The notes: generated by a model not told the origin, from the letters alone. A stretch of 57,076 bases of DNA from Candidatus Gastranaerophilales bacterium (GCA_017560095.1 JAFYOU010000028.1:1-57076), one strand, 5' to 3'; counted from the stretch's first letter, positions 23,828 to 32,430 are shown. Numbers and translations are program-made.

Positions 23828-24011
23828 AATTTTTTGTATTCATTTGAAAGCTAATTTATAGGTAAGCGTCCCGGAGCGACCTCAGGGGTCGCCCTCTCAG
23901 AAAACTCCTTCGGACTTTTCTTCGGCAGAGTGAGACGCACCCCAAGGGTGCTTCCAAATCCTAAATTCGCATTAGCTCATTAAGGGTTTGTGGGCACGGC
24001 AAATTTTTTGT
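23823..24011 (+). other. GC-rich structured insertion bounded by 15-bp direct repeats at the tRNA-Phe 3' end
   Basis: CGGCAAATTTTTTGT occurs at 23823-23837 (tRNA 3' end and its T-run) and again at 23997-24011. Between them lies a segment far richer in GC than its surroundings, with several stems: GCGTC 23866-23870 with GACGC 23934-23938; GCGACC 23876-23881 with GGTCGC 23887-23892; ACTC 23904-23907 with GAGT 23928-23931; GCACCC 23937-23942 with GGGTGC 23946-23951. TTAGCTCA (23971-23978) repeats a tRNA D-arm octamer. It has no coding potential. It could be a small mobile or repeat element, or a structured RNA. Bases 24012-24187 are AT-rich and hold only a TAATAT that may serve as -10 for the next gene. 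Confidence 0.55.
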
Positions 24012-24187
24012 TTTAATTTAGTTTTGATAAAGATGTGTTTACATAATAACTCATAGATTATAGATGCCTGATTGTAAATTTAAGTTAAGTTTTTTTGATA
24101 AGAAGATAGTTTTTTTAAAGTTTTTTAATTATTCGTCGATACTTAGTTGGTGTGTAATATAAATTAAATTAAATCGTGGAATTTAAT

Positions 24188-25948
24188 ATGGAAAACTTAA
24201 AAGTCGAATTCAATCAATATCTAATAAGCCAAGGAATTAAGCCAGATTTGGATAATGATGAGTTTTCTGCCAAAAGCATTTTTGAACACAAAAAAGAGTT
24301 CGAAGATTTTTCTAGTTCTAAATACGGTATCGATATAGATAGTTCTTTTTTGGAATTAAGTGCTTTGACGAGTCTGGAGTTTGAAAATGGTCAATTTAAA
24401 ATGCCAAAAGATGCGAGTTCGGATTTTGAATTGTCTGATGAATTAATGTTGAATCTGCTAAATATGCTTTTGGTTGACGATACAGTTTTTCAAAATTTAG
24501 ATGACAATAATGATGAAAAATTAGATATTAATGAAGCTGAAAAATTTCTTATGTATATAGGAAATCAAGAAACTGTCAATTCAGAAAGAAATATTGATAA
24601 TTGCGTAGCTGAGAGTAATAAAATATCTTTTGAGCAAATGCGAGCTGCAGTTGCGGGTTTTGGCGAGTATACTTGTAAAAGCGCTGTTAATCTAGAAACT
24701 GATTTCAATGAAGAACAAAAGAATTATGAACAATTGAAAGCTAATTATATTGCTATTTGTAATGGTACTAGTGATGAATTAAGGGATGCACAAACTAATT
24801 TTGATATCTATCGCAAGCAATGTATTGAAAAATTTAAAGATAATGAAGAAGCGCAATATTTTGTTAAATTACTAGATGAATATTTTCCTGTATTCAAGGA
24901 TAAAAATGGACAAATTAATGCTATAAATGAACAAATTGCGTTTTTGTCTCAAGAAATAAGTATTTATGAAGGGATTGCGTCAGATTGTCAATCCAGAATT
25001 GAAAATTTAGAAAAAATGATTTTAAAATCCGAGGATGATGCAGATACAGAATCGGAACTTGAAAAAAGAATTTCTTTATTGGGTATATCAGAACCATATA
25101 AAACAGAAGCTGTAAATGAAGAAAAAGCTCGAATCCAGGCGATGATTGATGATGAGAAGGCAAAGTTAGAAGAAGCGCAAAATTTTATTTTGAATGCTCA
25201 AACAAAAAAATGCCAGCTTGAGTTAAATAGAAATGATATTCAAAAAGAATTAAATAAATTAAAATCCAAATATAATAATATTTATATGCAAATTAATAAT
25301 TTGCCTGAATTTGTTAAAAATGATGATTCATATAAAGCTTTTATGGAAGCGCAAAAGCAGTTGCAATTAAAAGTAATTGAACTTGCTGCCGAAGAAAAAG
25401 AAAATATGAATGTTTCTTTGGCTAGTCTTAATAATATAGCTCAAGAATATGATGTTGCTAAAAAAAGAGATTATAAGGTCGATTGCGAAAAAATGCCTTG
25501 GAGGCATATTGCAAAACGTGCGGCAATGTATGTGGGTTATAGCGAACATAACAAAACAGCTGATATATTTTTAGATGATGGTGAGGGAAAAACAAAAAAT
25601 ACTCCTTGGTGTGGAGCATTTGTAAGATATATTTTACGAGAAACAGGAGTCTATGATGACACCCCTGCTTGGTATTATAATTTGGAAAACAAAAAATATT
25701 GCCCTGATATTTATCAAGCTGCAAAAGATGCTGAAGCTGTTATAAAACCACAAGAAGCGCAACAAGGTGATTTGATAATGTATATGAATGGTTCAAGCGC
25801 ATATCATGTGGGTTTGATTGAATCAATTAAAGAAGAAAATGGTAAATGGATTATAATTACAATAGAAGGAAATACTGGAAGTGGCACTGTTAAGAGGAAA
25901 GAAATAGAATATACTTCAAATTACGCGCTTTTGGATATTACTCAATAA
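24188..25948 (+). CDS. coiled-coil protein with EF-hand loop and C-terminal CHAP-type amidase domain
   Basis: 586 aa. Residues 105-116 (DDNNDEKLDINE) form a textbook calcium-binding EF-hand or dockerin-type loop. Residues ~165-430 are long coiled coils (KILEAQ-type heptads). Residues ~435-586 look like a CHAP peptidoglycan hydrolase: Cys475 in TPWCGAFVRYIL, His540 in AYHVGLIES and Glu560 in TIEGNTGSG as the likely triad. There is no N-terminal signal peptide, so export, if any, uses another route. GTG at 24176 is in frame, but GTGGA then serves as a weak ribosome-binding site for the ATG at 24188. It sits 148 bases before fliD; a role in flagellum assembly or another wall-spanning machine is only a guess. 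Confidence 0.75.
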   Translation: MENLKVEFNQYLISQGIKPDLDNDEFSAKSIFEHKKEFEDFSSSKYGIDIDSSFLELSALTSLEFENGQFKMPKDASSDFELSDELMLNLLNMLLVDDTVFQNLDDNNDEKLDINEAEKFLMYIGNQETVNSERNIDNCVAESNKISFEQMRAAVAGFGEYTCKSAVNLETDFNEEQKNYEQLKANYIAICNGTSDELRDAQTNFDIYRKQCIEKFKDNEEAQYFVKLLDEYFPVFKDKNGQINAINEQIAFLSQEISIYEGIASDCQSRIENLEKMILKSEDDADTESELEKRISLLGISEPYKTEAVNEEKARIQAMIDDEKAKLEEAQNFILNAQTKKCQLELNRNDIQKELNKLKSKYNNIYMQINNLPEFVKNDDSYKAFMEAQKQLQLKVIELAAEEKENMNVSLASLNNIAQEYDVAKKRDYKVDCEKMPWRHIAKRAAMYVGYSEHNKTADIFLDDGEGKTKNTPWCGAFVRYILRETGVYDDTPAWYYNLENKKYCPDIYQAAKDAEAVIKPQEAQQGDLIMYMNGSSAYHVGLIESIKEENGKWIIITIEGNTGSGTVKRKEIEYTSNYALLDITQ

Positions 25949-25965
25949 AATTAAGCGAATACCTA

Positions 25966-25990
25966 GTTTAAAAAAATGATCATTTTAAAC
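25966..25990. terminator. AT-rich hairpin after the CHAP protein gene
   Basis: GTTTAAAA...TGA pairs with TCATTTTAAAC, with three unpaired A on the left arm. It begins 17 bases after the stop codon. There is no long T-run, so termination would be weak. Confidence 0.4.
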
Positions 25991-26016
25991 TTCTTGTTAC
26001 AAAAGATTAAAAAATA

Positions 26017-26025
26017 TGCTATAAT
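26017..26025 (+). promoter_or_regulatory. extended -10 promoter of fliD
   Basis: TGCTATAAT (26017-26025) is a perfect extended -10. TTGTTA at 25994-25999 is a possible -35 with a long 20-base spacer. The leader is about 65 bases and contains AAAAGGA 6 bases before the ATG. No sigma28 or sigma54 motif is visible. Confidence 0.6.
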
Positions 26026-26096
26026 ATAGTATTGATGTGGAATAATATTCGATATAGTGTATTTATACGGATATAAGAAAAGTAAAAGGATTTTAA

Positions 26097-27920
26097 ATGT
26101 CACTTTCAATAACAGGCTTAGGATCAGGATTTGATATATCAGGAATAGTTTCACAGTTAGTTGCTGTGAAAGAAGCTTCTACGATAACTCCGTTAGAAGA
26201 AAAGCTCAATGCTTTGAATACTAAAAATTCCGCTTTAACAAGTTTGAAATCAAAGTATTCGACACTTCAAAGCGCTTTGCAAACTTTTACTAAAACTGTT
26301 TATAATTCTTCTTCTGATATATGGTCTAAAACATCTGTATCATCTTCAAATGATGCTTATGTTACGGCAACAACTTCAGGAAGCGTTGCTGCAGCCAAAA
26401 TTGAAATGTTTGTTGAACAGATTGCAACAGCAACAAGTGCAAAAAGTGTACATAGCTTGGGTGCAATAACTAAAGAAGAATTAGAAAATGCAAAATTTGA
26501 AAACCTTGCAAATGGACAGGCTAAATCTGGTTCTTTTTCAATGTTTTTAAATGGCAAAGAATATGGTATTGAAATCGATAAAGAAGATTCTCTTAAGGAT
26601 GTTATTAATAAAATTAATGAGTCTTCAAACGGTTTAATTCAAGCTAAAATTGACGATAATGGTAATTTTGCTATTCAAGCTTATAAAGATATTGATGGCG
26701 AAAAAGTTGTGGATGTAGATGCTAGTTTAATTTTGGGTTCTGCTGGAGATACATCTAATCTTGCTTCCGCGCTAAAACTTCATTCAAAGATTGATGGTGG
26801 ATATTCAAGTTCTTATGCTGTTTCTGCTCTAAATACAAGCGAAGCAATGAATTCCGCTGAATCCGGTTTAAGTGGTTTAAAATTTTATGATTCAGATGGT
26901 AATACTGCCGAGTCAGGTAAAATATTTATTAATGGAGAAGAAATTGAAGTTAATGGCGATATGTCTATTAATGATTTAATTTCTAAAATAAATGGAAATT
27001 CAGATACTAAAGTTAAAGCTACTTACGATGCGCTAACAAATAAAATAATCTTAACTTCAGCTTATACAGGACAAAGTAACATTAGTCTTTCAAGCGAAGG
27101 AACTAATTTGTTAAATGTTTTAGGCTTAACTGAAGGCGAAGGTGAAAATGAAATTTTAGCCAAAGGTTCGCAAGAATTAGGTCAAAATGCCATTGTGCAC
27201 ATTAATGGCAATAAAGTAATTTCGAATTCAAACACAATTACAGGTGAATCATCTGGTATTGCAAATCTGTCATTAACTATTAAAAAACAAACAAGTGATT
27301 ATTCTGGTAATGATAAAGATGAAAAATCTGTAACTTTAGATATTTCTCCAGACAATTCATCTATTAAAGAAGCTTTAGAAAAGTTTGTTACAGCTTATAA
27401 TGATGTTGTTGCAACAACTAAGACAATGACTGAATCTGGTGGAAAAATAGGGCGAGATTCTTCTTTAAATTCAATTGTTTCTCAATTAAGAGGTATCACT
27501 TCTAATGTAAGCAACAATGACGGTATATATTCAATGTTGGCTGAAATTGGGATTACAACTGATACTACTGATTTATCTAAATTAAAAATTGACAGCTCTA
27601 AATTAGATAAAGCTTTAAGCGAAAATCTCGAATCTGTTAAGTTGTTATTATCTGATGGCTATACTTCAGATAAAGATAATGGACTTTTTGATGGAATACT
27701 TAAAACAGTTAATAATGCATTAGATGTTGAACGTGGTTATTTCAAAACTCAAGGTGAAAGCGTGCAATCTTTAATTAAAAGTGTTAACAGTAGGCTTGAT
27801 AAAGCAAATGAAAGATTGAATGCATATGAAATTAGAATAACCAATCAATTTAATAAAATGGATTCTACAATCGCATCGTTAAACTCTCAATTAAGTACAT
27901 TCACTTCTTATATTAGATAA
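26097..27920 (+). CDS. fliD: flagellar hook-associated protein 2, filament cap (FliD)
   Basis: FliD caps the growing flagellar filament and helps flagellin subunits fold. The family N-terminus is clear (MSLSITGLGSGFDISGIVSQLVAVKE), followed by an N-terminal helical region. The variable middle is rich in Ser, Gly and Asp and holds two repeated motifs (FLNGKEYGIEIDKEDSLKDVINKIN and IFINGEEIEVNGDMSINDLISKIN). The C-terminal FliD_C domain shows LEKFVTAYNDVV and DLSKLKIDSSKLDKAL. Ends with NEYEIRITNQF-like helices (LNAYEIRITNQFNKMDS). Length 607 aa is long but within the family range. No other flagellar genes are in the window. Confidence 0.93.
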   Translation: MSLSITGLGSGFDISGIVSQLVAVKEASTITPLEEKLNALNTKNSALTSLKSKYSTLQSALQTFTKTVYNSSSDIWSKTSVSSSNDAYVTATTSGSVAAAKIEMFVEQIATATSAKSVHSLGAITKEELENAKFENLANGQAKSGSFSMFLNGKEYGIEIDKEDSLKDVINKINESSNGLIQAKIDDNGNFAIQAYKDIDGEKVVDVDASLILGSAGDTSNLASALKLHSKIDGGYSSSYAVSALNTSEAMNSAESGLSGLKFYDSDGNTAESGKIFINGEEIEVNGDMSINDLISKINGNSDTKVKATYDALTNKIILTSAYTGQSNISLSSEGTNLLNVLGLTEGEGENEILAKGSQELGQNAIVHINGNKVISNSNTITGESSGIANLSLTIKKQTSDYSGNDKDEKSVTLDISPDNSSIKEALEKFVTAYNDVVATTKTMTESGGKIGRDSSLNSIVSQLRGITSNVSNNDGIYSMLAEIGITTDTTDLSKLKIDSSKLDKALSENLESVKLLLSDGYTSDKDNGLFDGILKTVNNALDVERGYFKTQGESVQSLIKSVNSRLDKANERLNAYEIRITNQFNKMDSTIASLNSQLSTFTSYIR

Positions 27921-28017
27921 ATATTGTTTTAATTATTGATATTATTAAATTGTGTAATATTTCTTTTTGATATTATATTCTTTTTTTGCCATAATTTCAT
28001 CAAAAAGGGAGAGTTAG

Positions 28018-28148
28018 ATGTTATCTATTTTACCTTTGAAATGTGTCATGGTAATTTGCATACAGATTTAATTGGATACAAGAATGAGATAATATTTTCT
28101 TCTGCCGATTTTACTGATATGCAACATTGTATTGATAAATTTATTTAA
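28018..28148 (+). pseudogene. possible frameshifted small ORF
   Basis: A good ribosome-binding site (AGGGAGAG, 28006-28013) and ATG at 28018 lead into a frame that closes after 17 codons. A neighbouring frame continues with protein-like sequence (VIYFTFEMCHGNLHTDLIGY ... DMQHCIDKFI) to a stop at 28148. Removing one base near 28021 would join them into a ~43-aa protein. Alternatively only the 35-aa ORF from the ATG at 28041 is used. Weak call. It overlaps the end of rlmN by 8 bases. Confidence 0.3.
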
Positions 28149-29175
28149 GTTCGGCTTTTCCTGCTAATTGTCCGCATGCTGCGTCAATATCTGCACCTCT
28201 TTCAAGGCGGATAGTTACTTTTTTGCCAGATGCTTCAAGTAAATATTTAAATTTGAGCATATCTTTTTTGATTGGTTTTTTAAAGCCATTGCCATCATCA
28301 ACAGGGTTGTATGGTATTAAGTTGATATTGCATTTAATATCTTTTAAAAATTCAATCAATTCTAGTGCACATTCTTTTGTATCATTTAAGCCGCCAATTA
28401 AAATGTATTCGATAGTTATTCTGTCTTTTGTTACTTGATTAAATTCTTTTAGTGCTTTTTTTAATTCATCAATATTGTATTTCTTTTCAATTGGCATAAT
28501 TTGCTCTCTAATTTTATGATTTGGAGCGTGAAGAGAAATTGCCAGTGTTGGAATGAGTTCATTTTTACTTAATTCGTATATTTTTGGAACGATTCCTGAA
28601 GTTGATAAAGTCATTCTTCTGATAGATATTTGAAGGTTCTTGTTGATTAGCTCAATTGCTTTTTTAATATTTTCAAAATTATCTAATGGTTCACCTTGAC
28701 CCATAAAAACAACGTTTGTGATTTTTAAATCGGTATCCATTTGTGCTAGTAGAATTTGAGAAACTATTTCGTTTGCTTCAAGATTTCTTTTGAATCCATT
28801 TTTTCCTGTTGCGCAAAATTTGCATCCCATTTTGCAACCAACTTGGCAGGAAACACACATTGAAAGATTGCTTCTGTTGTCAAATCTCATTAAGACGGTT
28901 TCGGCACAAAGTCCATCTTTAAATTCAATTAAATATTTAATAGTGCCATCAGATGAAATTTGCCGAGTTTTGATTTTGCAATCTATAATTTGACAGTTTT
29001 CATTAAGAAAGTGTCTAAATTCTTTTTTAACATCTGTCATATCGTCAAAAGACTTTGCATTTTTTGCCCAAATCCAAGAATGAATTTGTTCTGCTCTGAA
29101 TTTTTTTTCACCTTGTGATATGATGTAATTGCAAAGTTCTTCTTTTGAAAATTTCGAAAGAGTAATTTTTTCCAT
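28141..29175 (-). CDS. rlmN: dual-specificity 23S rRNA (A2503-C2)/tRNA (A37-C2) methyltransferase
   Basis: Radical-SAM methyltransferase. The cluster motif is CKMGCKFC (C-x3-C-x2-C) within VSCQVGCKMGCKFCATG (~residue 110-120). GQGEPLDNFENIKKAIELI is the glycine-rich SAM motif. The catalytic C-terminal Cys is in ADIDAACGQLAG, which together with the mid-protein Cys marks RlmN. Length 344 aa is standard. No Shine-Dalgarno: on the minus strand TAACAT (29187-29182), preceded by TGT, ends 6 bases before the ATG, leaderless geometry. Confidence 0.95.
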   Translation of the reverse strand: MEKITLSKFSKEELCNYIISQGEKKFRAEQIHSWIWAKNAKSFDDMTDVKKEFRHFLNENCQIIDCKIKTRQISSDGTIKYLIEFKDGLCAETVLMRFDNRSNLSMCVSCQVGCKMGCKFCATGKNGFKRNLEANEIVSQILLAQMDTDLKITNVVFMGQGEPLDNFENIKKAIELINKNLQISIRRMTLSTSGIVPKIYELSKNELIPTLAISLHAPNHKIREQIMPIEKKYNIDELKKALKEFNQVTKDRITIEYILIGGLNDTKECALELIEFLKDIKCNINLIPYNPVDDGNGFKKPIKKDMLKFKYLLEASGKKVTIRLERGADIDAACGQLAGKAELK

Positions 29176-29245
29176 AAAATGATGTTAACACGATATCTGA
29201 TTTTTGTCGCATTAATTATTTATTAAAAGTTAAGTTAGCTATACT

Positions 29246-29566
29246 TTAGCTATACATTCTTTGAATTGCTTTGCTTCTTTGTTCTTTTACGCTTTGCTCT
29301 TCTGCTTCAATCATTTCAAGTTGTTGTTGCATTCGCTGCAATTTAGCGTCTAAAGCTTTTTCGGCTTGATATAATCGTTCTTTTTTCTTTTCTAAAGCTT
29401 TCATTTCCGGGCTGTCTGGTTCTAAATCTGAACCCAACCCAACCATATCATTAATTTGAGCAGACAAATCCAACTTTGTTGTAGATATCAATTGTATTTG
29501 ATATTCTAGGTCTGATCTATAGTTATTAATTTGTGCCAATCGCATTTGTGCGATTAATAGTCCCAT
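29246..29566 (-). CDS. small coiled-coil protein of unknown function
   Basis: 106 aa, not recognised. Almost entirely helical: an N-terminal stretch (LIAQMRLAQINNYRSDLEYQIQLI), an acidic hinge (LGSDLEPDSPEM), then a long coiled coil (KALEKKKERLYQAEKALDAKLQRMQQ). It follows the 89-aa gene by 2 bases, so the two are translationally coupled and may form a complex. GAGAT in the end of the upstream gene may serve as ribosome-binding site. Confidence 0.65.
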   Translation of the reverse strand: MGLLIAQMRLAQINNYRSDLEYQIQLISTTKLDLSAQINDMVGLGSDLEPDSPEMKALEKKKERLYQAEKALDAKLQRMQQQLEMIEAEEQSVKEQRSKAIQRMYS

Positions 29567-29568
29567 AA

Positions 29569-29838
29569 CTATCTCATTTCGTTAAATTTGTTACCCCTTA
29601 GAAAAACGTGCTCATTGTTTTGAGCTATAAGTTTTTCCATTTGGTTTAACTGATGCATTTGGTATTTTAGTTTGTATTGAACCATTTTCCTTTTTTTGTT
29701 TATGGAAAGTGCATCTTTTAAACCTGCAACAAGTTCTTTTTTAAACAGATTAATAGGATTATTTCTTCTTAAATAATTTTTTGAATAATTTAAGAAAGTT
29801 TTTAATCTTTTTAAGTTTGCTTTAATTGCTTGTTGCAA
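29569..29838 (-). CDS. small basic helical protein of unknown function
   Basis: 89 aa, strongly basic and helical (LKRLKTFLNYSKNYLRRNN ... KYQMHQLNQMEKLIAQNN). The start is TTG at 29836-29838: AAAGGAG lies 8 bases upstream and no ATG is better placed. First gene of a two-gene unit with the 106-aa coiled-coil protein. A perfect 12-bp inverted repeat lies in its leader region. Confidence 0.6.
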   Translation of the reverse strand: MQQAIKANLKRLKTFLNYSKNYLRRNNPINLFKKELVAGLKDALSINKKRKMVQYKLKYQMHQLNQMEKLIAQNNEHVFLRGNKFNEMR

Positions 29839-29859
29839 CGGGTTTCTCCTTTTTTGCTT

Positions 29860-29894
29860 GTTTTTATTAAGGATCGCCCTAACTTAATAAAAAC
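29860..29894. promoter_or_regulatory. perfect 12-bp inverted repeat in the leader of the small coiled-coil operon
   Basis: GTTTTTATTAAG (29860-29871) is the exact reverse complement of CTTAATAAAAAC (29883-29894), loop of 11 bases. A minus-strand -10 (TATAAT, about 29947-29942) further out would put this hairpin in the 5' leader, about 10 bases before the ribosome-binding site. It could be an operator or a hairpin controlling translation. Confidence 0.45.
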
Positions 29895-29910
29895 AACTGC
29901 ACGAATTAAA

Positions 29911-29939
29911 TTGACACATTTGTAAACATTTATTACATT
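29911..29939 (+). promoter_or_regulatory. distal promoter of secD
   Basis: TTGACA (29911-29916, perfect -35), 17-base spacer, TACATT (29934-29939). It lies 150 bases before secD. Confidence 0.5.
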
Positions 29940-30053
29940 ATAATTTAATAATTAGAACGACATTTTTTAATAAAAACTTTAGTTATTGATACAAAACTTA
30001 ATATTTAAAAGCAATATTACCAAGCATAACAATTTCGCTTTAAATTATTTTTT

Positions 30054-30062
30054 TGTTATAAT
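30054..30062 (+). promoter_or_regulatory. proximal extended -10 of secD
   Basis: TGTTATAAT is a perfect extended -10, 30 bases before the secD ATG. A ribosome-binding site GAGGA lies between. No clear -35. The rest of 29839-30092 shows nothing else. Confidence 0.55.
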
Positions 30063-30092
30063 TTAGAAAAATACTAGATTTGAGGATGTTAA

Positions 30093-31394
30093 ATGAAAAA
30101 CAAGTTGATTTTATTTTGGATAATCATGGGGCTTGCTTTAGCTTCACTATTTATTTTATGGAAAAAACCAACAAGTTTAGGTTTAGATTTAGTCGGTGGT
30201 TCAAGATTGATGCTTGAGGCACAAACTTCTGATTCTGTACCTAAAATTACTTCTGAAATAATGGATAGTTTACAATATGCCATTGAAAATAGAGTTAATG
30301 CTATGGGTGTTGGGGAAACGGTTGTTCAGAGGGTTGGTGCAAAAAGACTTTTGGTAGAAATTCCAAATATTACCGATACAGCAAAAGCAAAAGAATTTAT
30401 CGGCCAAACAGCGCAATTGGAATTTAAAAGACCAATTGTGGGCAAAAATGGTGAAGTGGAGTGGCAATCAACGGGCTTAACAGGTAAAGATTTAAGAAAA
30501 TCTTTGGTTAATTCAACTCCGAACACTGGAGAATGGGTTGTTGCTCTTGAATTTAACAATGAAGGAGCTAAAAAGTTTTCTGATTTAACAAAAGAATTAA
30601 CTGGTAAACAAATGGCAATTTTCTTTAATGGAAAATTGCAATCTGCTCCAACTGTTAATGAGCAAATTTCAGGCGGACATGCTCAAATTTCTGGTAACTA
30701 TGAATATGCACAAGCAAAAGAAATGGTAGATTTGTTAAACGCTGGTGCACTTCCGGTTGGTGCTGAAATTATACAAGAAGAGTCTGTAGGACCAACATTG
30801 GGCTCAGATAGTATCAATAAATCAAAAGTAGCAGCTTTTATCGGAATAACAGCGGTAATGGTGTTTATGATTCTGTATTATAGAGTTATGGGTTTAATTT
30901 CTTGTTTCGCATTAATTATTTATGCATTAATTAACTTTGCGATATTTAAAATTGTTCCTGTAACCTTAACTTTAACAGGTATTGCAGGTTTTATTCTTTC
31001 GATTGGTATGGCAATAGATGCAAATATCTTGATTTTTGAAAGAACAAAAGAGGAATTAAAAATGGGCAGAAGCTTGTTTACTGCCATTAATTCTGGTTTT
31101 GATAGAGCCTTTACAAGTATTTTTGATTCAAACGTTTCAACAATCATGACTTGTTTAATTCTTTATTATTTTGGTGCCTCTATGGTTAAAGGGTTTGCAT
31201 TGACATTGATTATTGGTGTTTGTTTATCTATGTTCAGTGCAATTACAGTTACTAAAAACTTTATGCATTTAATATTTGGCTCAAAAGAATTAAAATACCC
31301 GGAATTATTTGGACTAAAAAAAGAAGATATTCAAAACGCTTATGTGGCAACTGAAACTAAACGCGAAAAAGCTAAGTTTGGCGTTTTAGATTAA
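30093..31394 (+). CDS. secD: protein translocase subunit SecD
   Basis: SecD works with SecF and the proton gradient to pull exported proteins through SecYEG. One N-terminal membrane helix precedes the conserved GLDLVGGSRLMLEA. The periplasmic P1 domain follows, then LPVGAEIIQEESVGPTLGSDSI and five more membrane helices including ALTLTGIAGFILSIGMAIDANILIFER-type sequence (TGIAGFILSIGMAIDANILI). At 433 aa it has a short periplasmic region. SecF follows after 17 bases with its own AGGAG site. Confidence 0.96.
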   Translation: MKNKLILFWIIMGLALASLFILWKKPTSLGLDLVGGSRLMLEAQTSDSVPKITSEIMDSLQYAIENRVNAMGVGETVVQRVGAKRLLVEIPNITDTAKAKEFIGQTAQLEFKRPIVGKNGEVEWQSTGLTGKDLRKSLVNSTPNTGEWVVALEFNNEGAKKFSDLTKELTGKQMAIFFNGKLQSAPTVNEQISGGHAQISGNYEYAQAKEMVDLLNAGALPVGAEIIQEESVGPTLGSDSINKSKVAAFIGITAVMVFMILYYRVMGLISCFALIIYALINFAIFKIVPVTLTLTGIAGFILSIGMAIDANILIFERTKEELKMGRSLFTAINSGFDRAFTSIFDSNVSTIMTCLILYYFGASMVKGFALTLIIGVCLSMFSAITVTKNFMHLIFGSKELKYPELFGLKKEDIQNAYVATETKREKAKFGVLD

Positions 31395-31411
31395 GATTTT
31401 AGGAGAGAAAA

Positions 31412-32395
31412 ATGGCAAATACAAATTTAATCCAAAACAAATATAGGTTTAATATTATAAAATGGCGCTATGTTTCGTTAATTGTGACTAGCATTATGTT
31501 GATACCTTGTATTATTGCAATTATTTATTTGATGGCAACTCAGCAAAATCATGCGCCTTTAAAACTTGGTATTGATTTTACTGGTGGCACCATTCTTCAG
31601 TATGTGACAGAAGAAAGAGTTGAAACAGATGCCATCTCAAATATAAGAATAAAACTCGAAGAAGTAGGGCTTAAGAATCCCGTAATCCAAACAACAACTC
31701 AAACGCAAAATAATGAGAGCGTCAAGAATTTAGTTTCAATCAGAACAGTGTTCTTGGGTGACAAAGAAGGAGCAAAAAAAATTGATGAAATAACAAAAAT
31801 TCTTTCTTCTTCCACTAAAAAAGCTGAGTTGATTCAAGTTAATTCGGTTGGCCCTACACTTGGTTCTGAGCTATTGAGAAATACAATGAGTGCTTTAATT
31901 TTAGCTTTTATAGCTATGGTGATTTATATTTCCTTTAGATTTCGGGTTGAATATGGTTGGATTGCACTTTTAACTTTAGCGCAAGATGTAATATTTGTTG
32001 TTGGTGTATTTGCCATTAGAGGAATATATCAAGATGTAGTTATTGATAGTTTATTTATTACAGCTATTTTAACAGTAATTGGTTATTCAATTAATGATAC
32101 AATAGTTGTGTTTGATAGAATTCGTGAAAATATGCGTTTCTTAGCCAAAAAACATTCATCAAATGAGATTATAAATGCTTCAATCAATCAAACGCTTGCT
32201 CGTTCTTTAAATACAACTGCAACGACTTTATTTACTTTATTTGCTTTATATTTCTTTGGCGGTTCTACAATTAAAGAATTTGTATTAGCAATTATCATTG
32301 GTGTTGCAGCGGGTGCATATTCTTCAATATTTACGGCTGGAACAATTTTATCTATTGTTAAAGAGAAAAAGGAAAAGAAAATAGTACAAGAATAA
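31412..32395 (+). CDS. secF: protein translocase subunit SecF
   Basis: Partner of SecD in the inner membrane. Contains the conserved GIDFTGGTILQY after the first membrane helix, VGPTLGSELL, and the C-terminal membrane block with VIGYSINDTIVVFDRIREN, the family signature. Length 327 aa is normal. A strong terminator follows immediately, closing the secDF operon. Confidence 0.96.
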   Translation: MANTNLIQNKYRFNIIKWRYVSLIVTSIMLIPCIIAIIYLMATQQNHAPLKLGIDFTGGTILQYVTEERVETDAISNIRIKLEEVGLKNPVIQTTTQTQNNESVKNLVSIRTVFLGDKEGAKKIDEITKILSSSTKKAELIQVNSVGPTLGSELLRNTMSALILAFIAMVIYISFRFRVEYGWIALLTLAQDVIFVVGVFAIRGIYQDVVIDSLFITAILTVIGYSINDTIVVFDRIRENMRFLAKKHSSNEIINASINQTLARSLNTTATTLFTLFALYFFGGSTIKEFVLAIIIGVAAGAYSSIFTAGTILSIVKEKKEKKIVQE

Positions 32396-32397
32396 TA

Positions 32398-32426
32398 AAA
32401 AGGCGGTTCAATTACCGCCTTTTTTT
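32398..32426 (+). terminator. terminator after secF
   Basis: AAAAGGCGGT pairs with ACCGCCTTTT around TCAATT and ends in a T-run. The radA -10 box begins only 5 bases later, so terminator and next promoter nearly overlap. Confidence 0.93.
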
Positions 32427-32430
32427 ATGA

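Noticed and set aside
26000-26096. Sigma28 or sigma54 promoter for fliD
   Set aside because: Neither TAAA-N15-GCCGATAA nor GG-N10-GC spacing is present; a standard extended -10 is.
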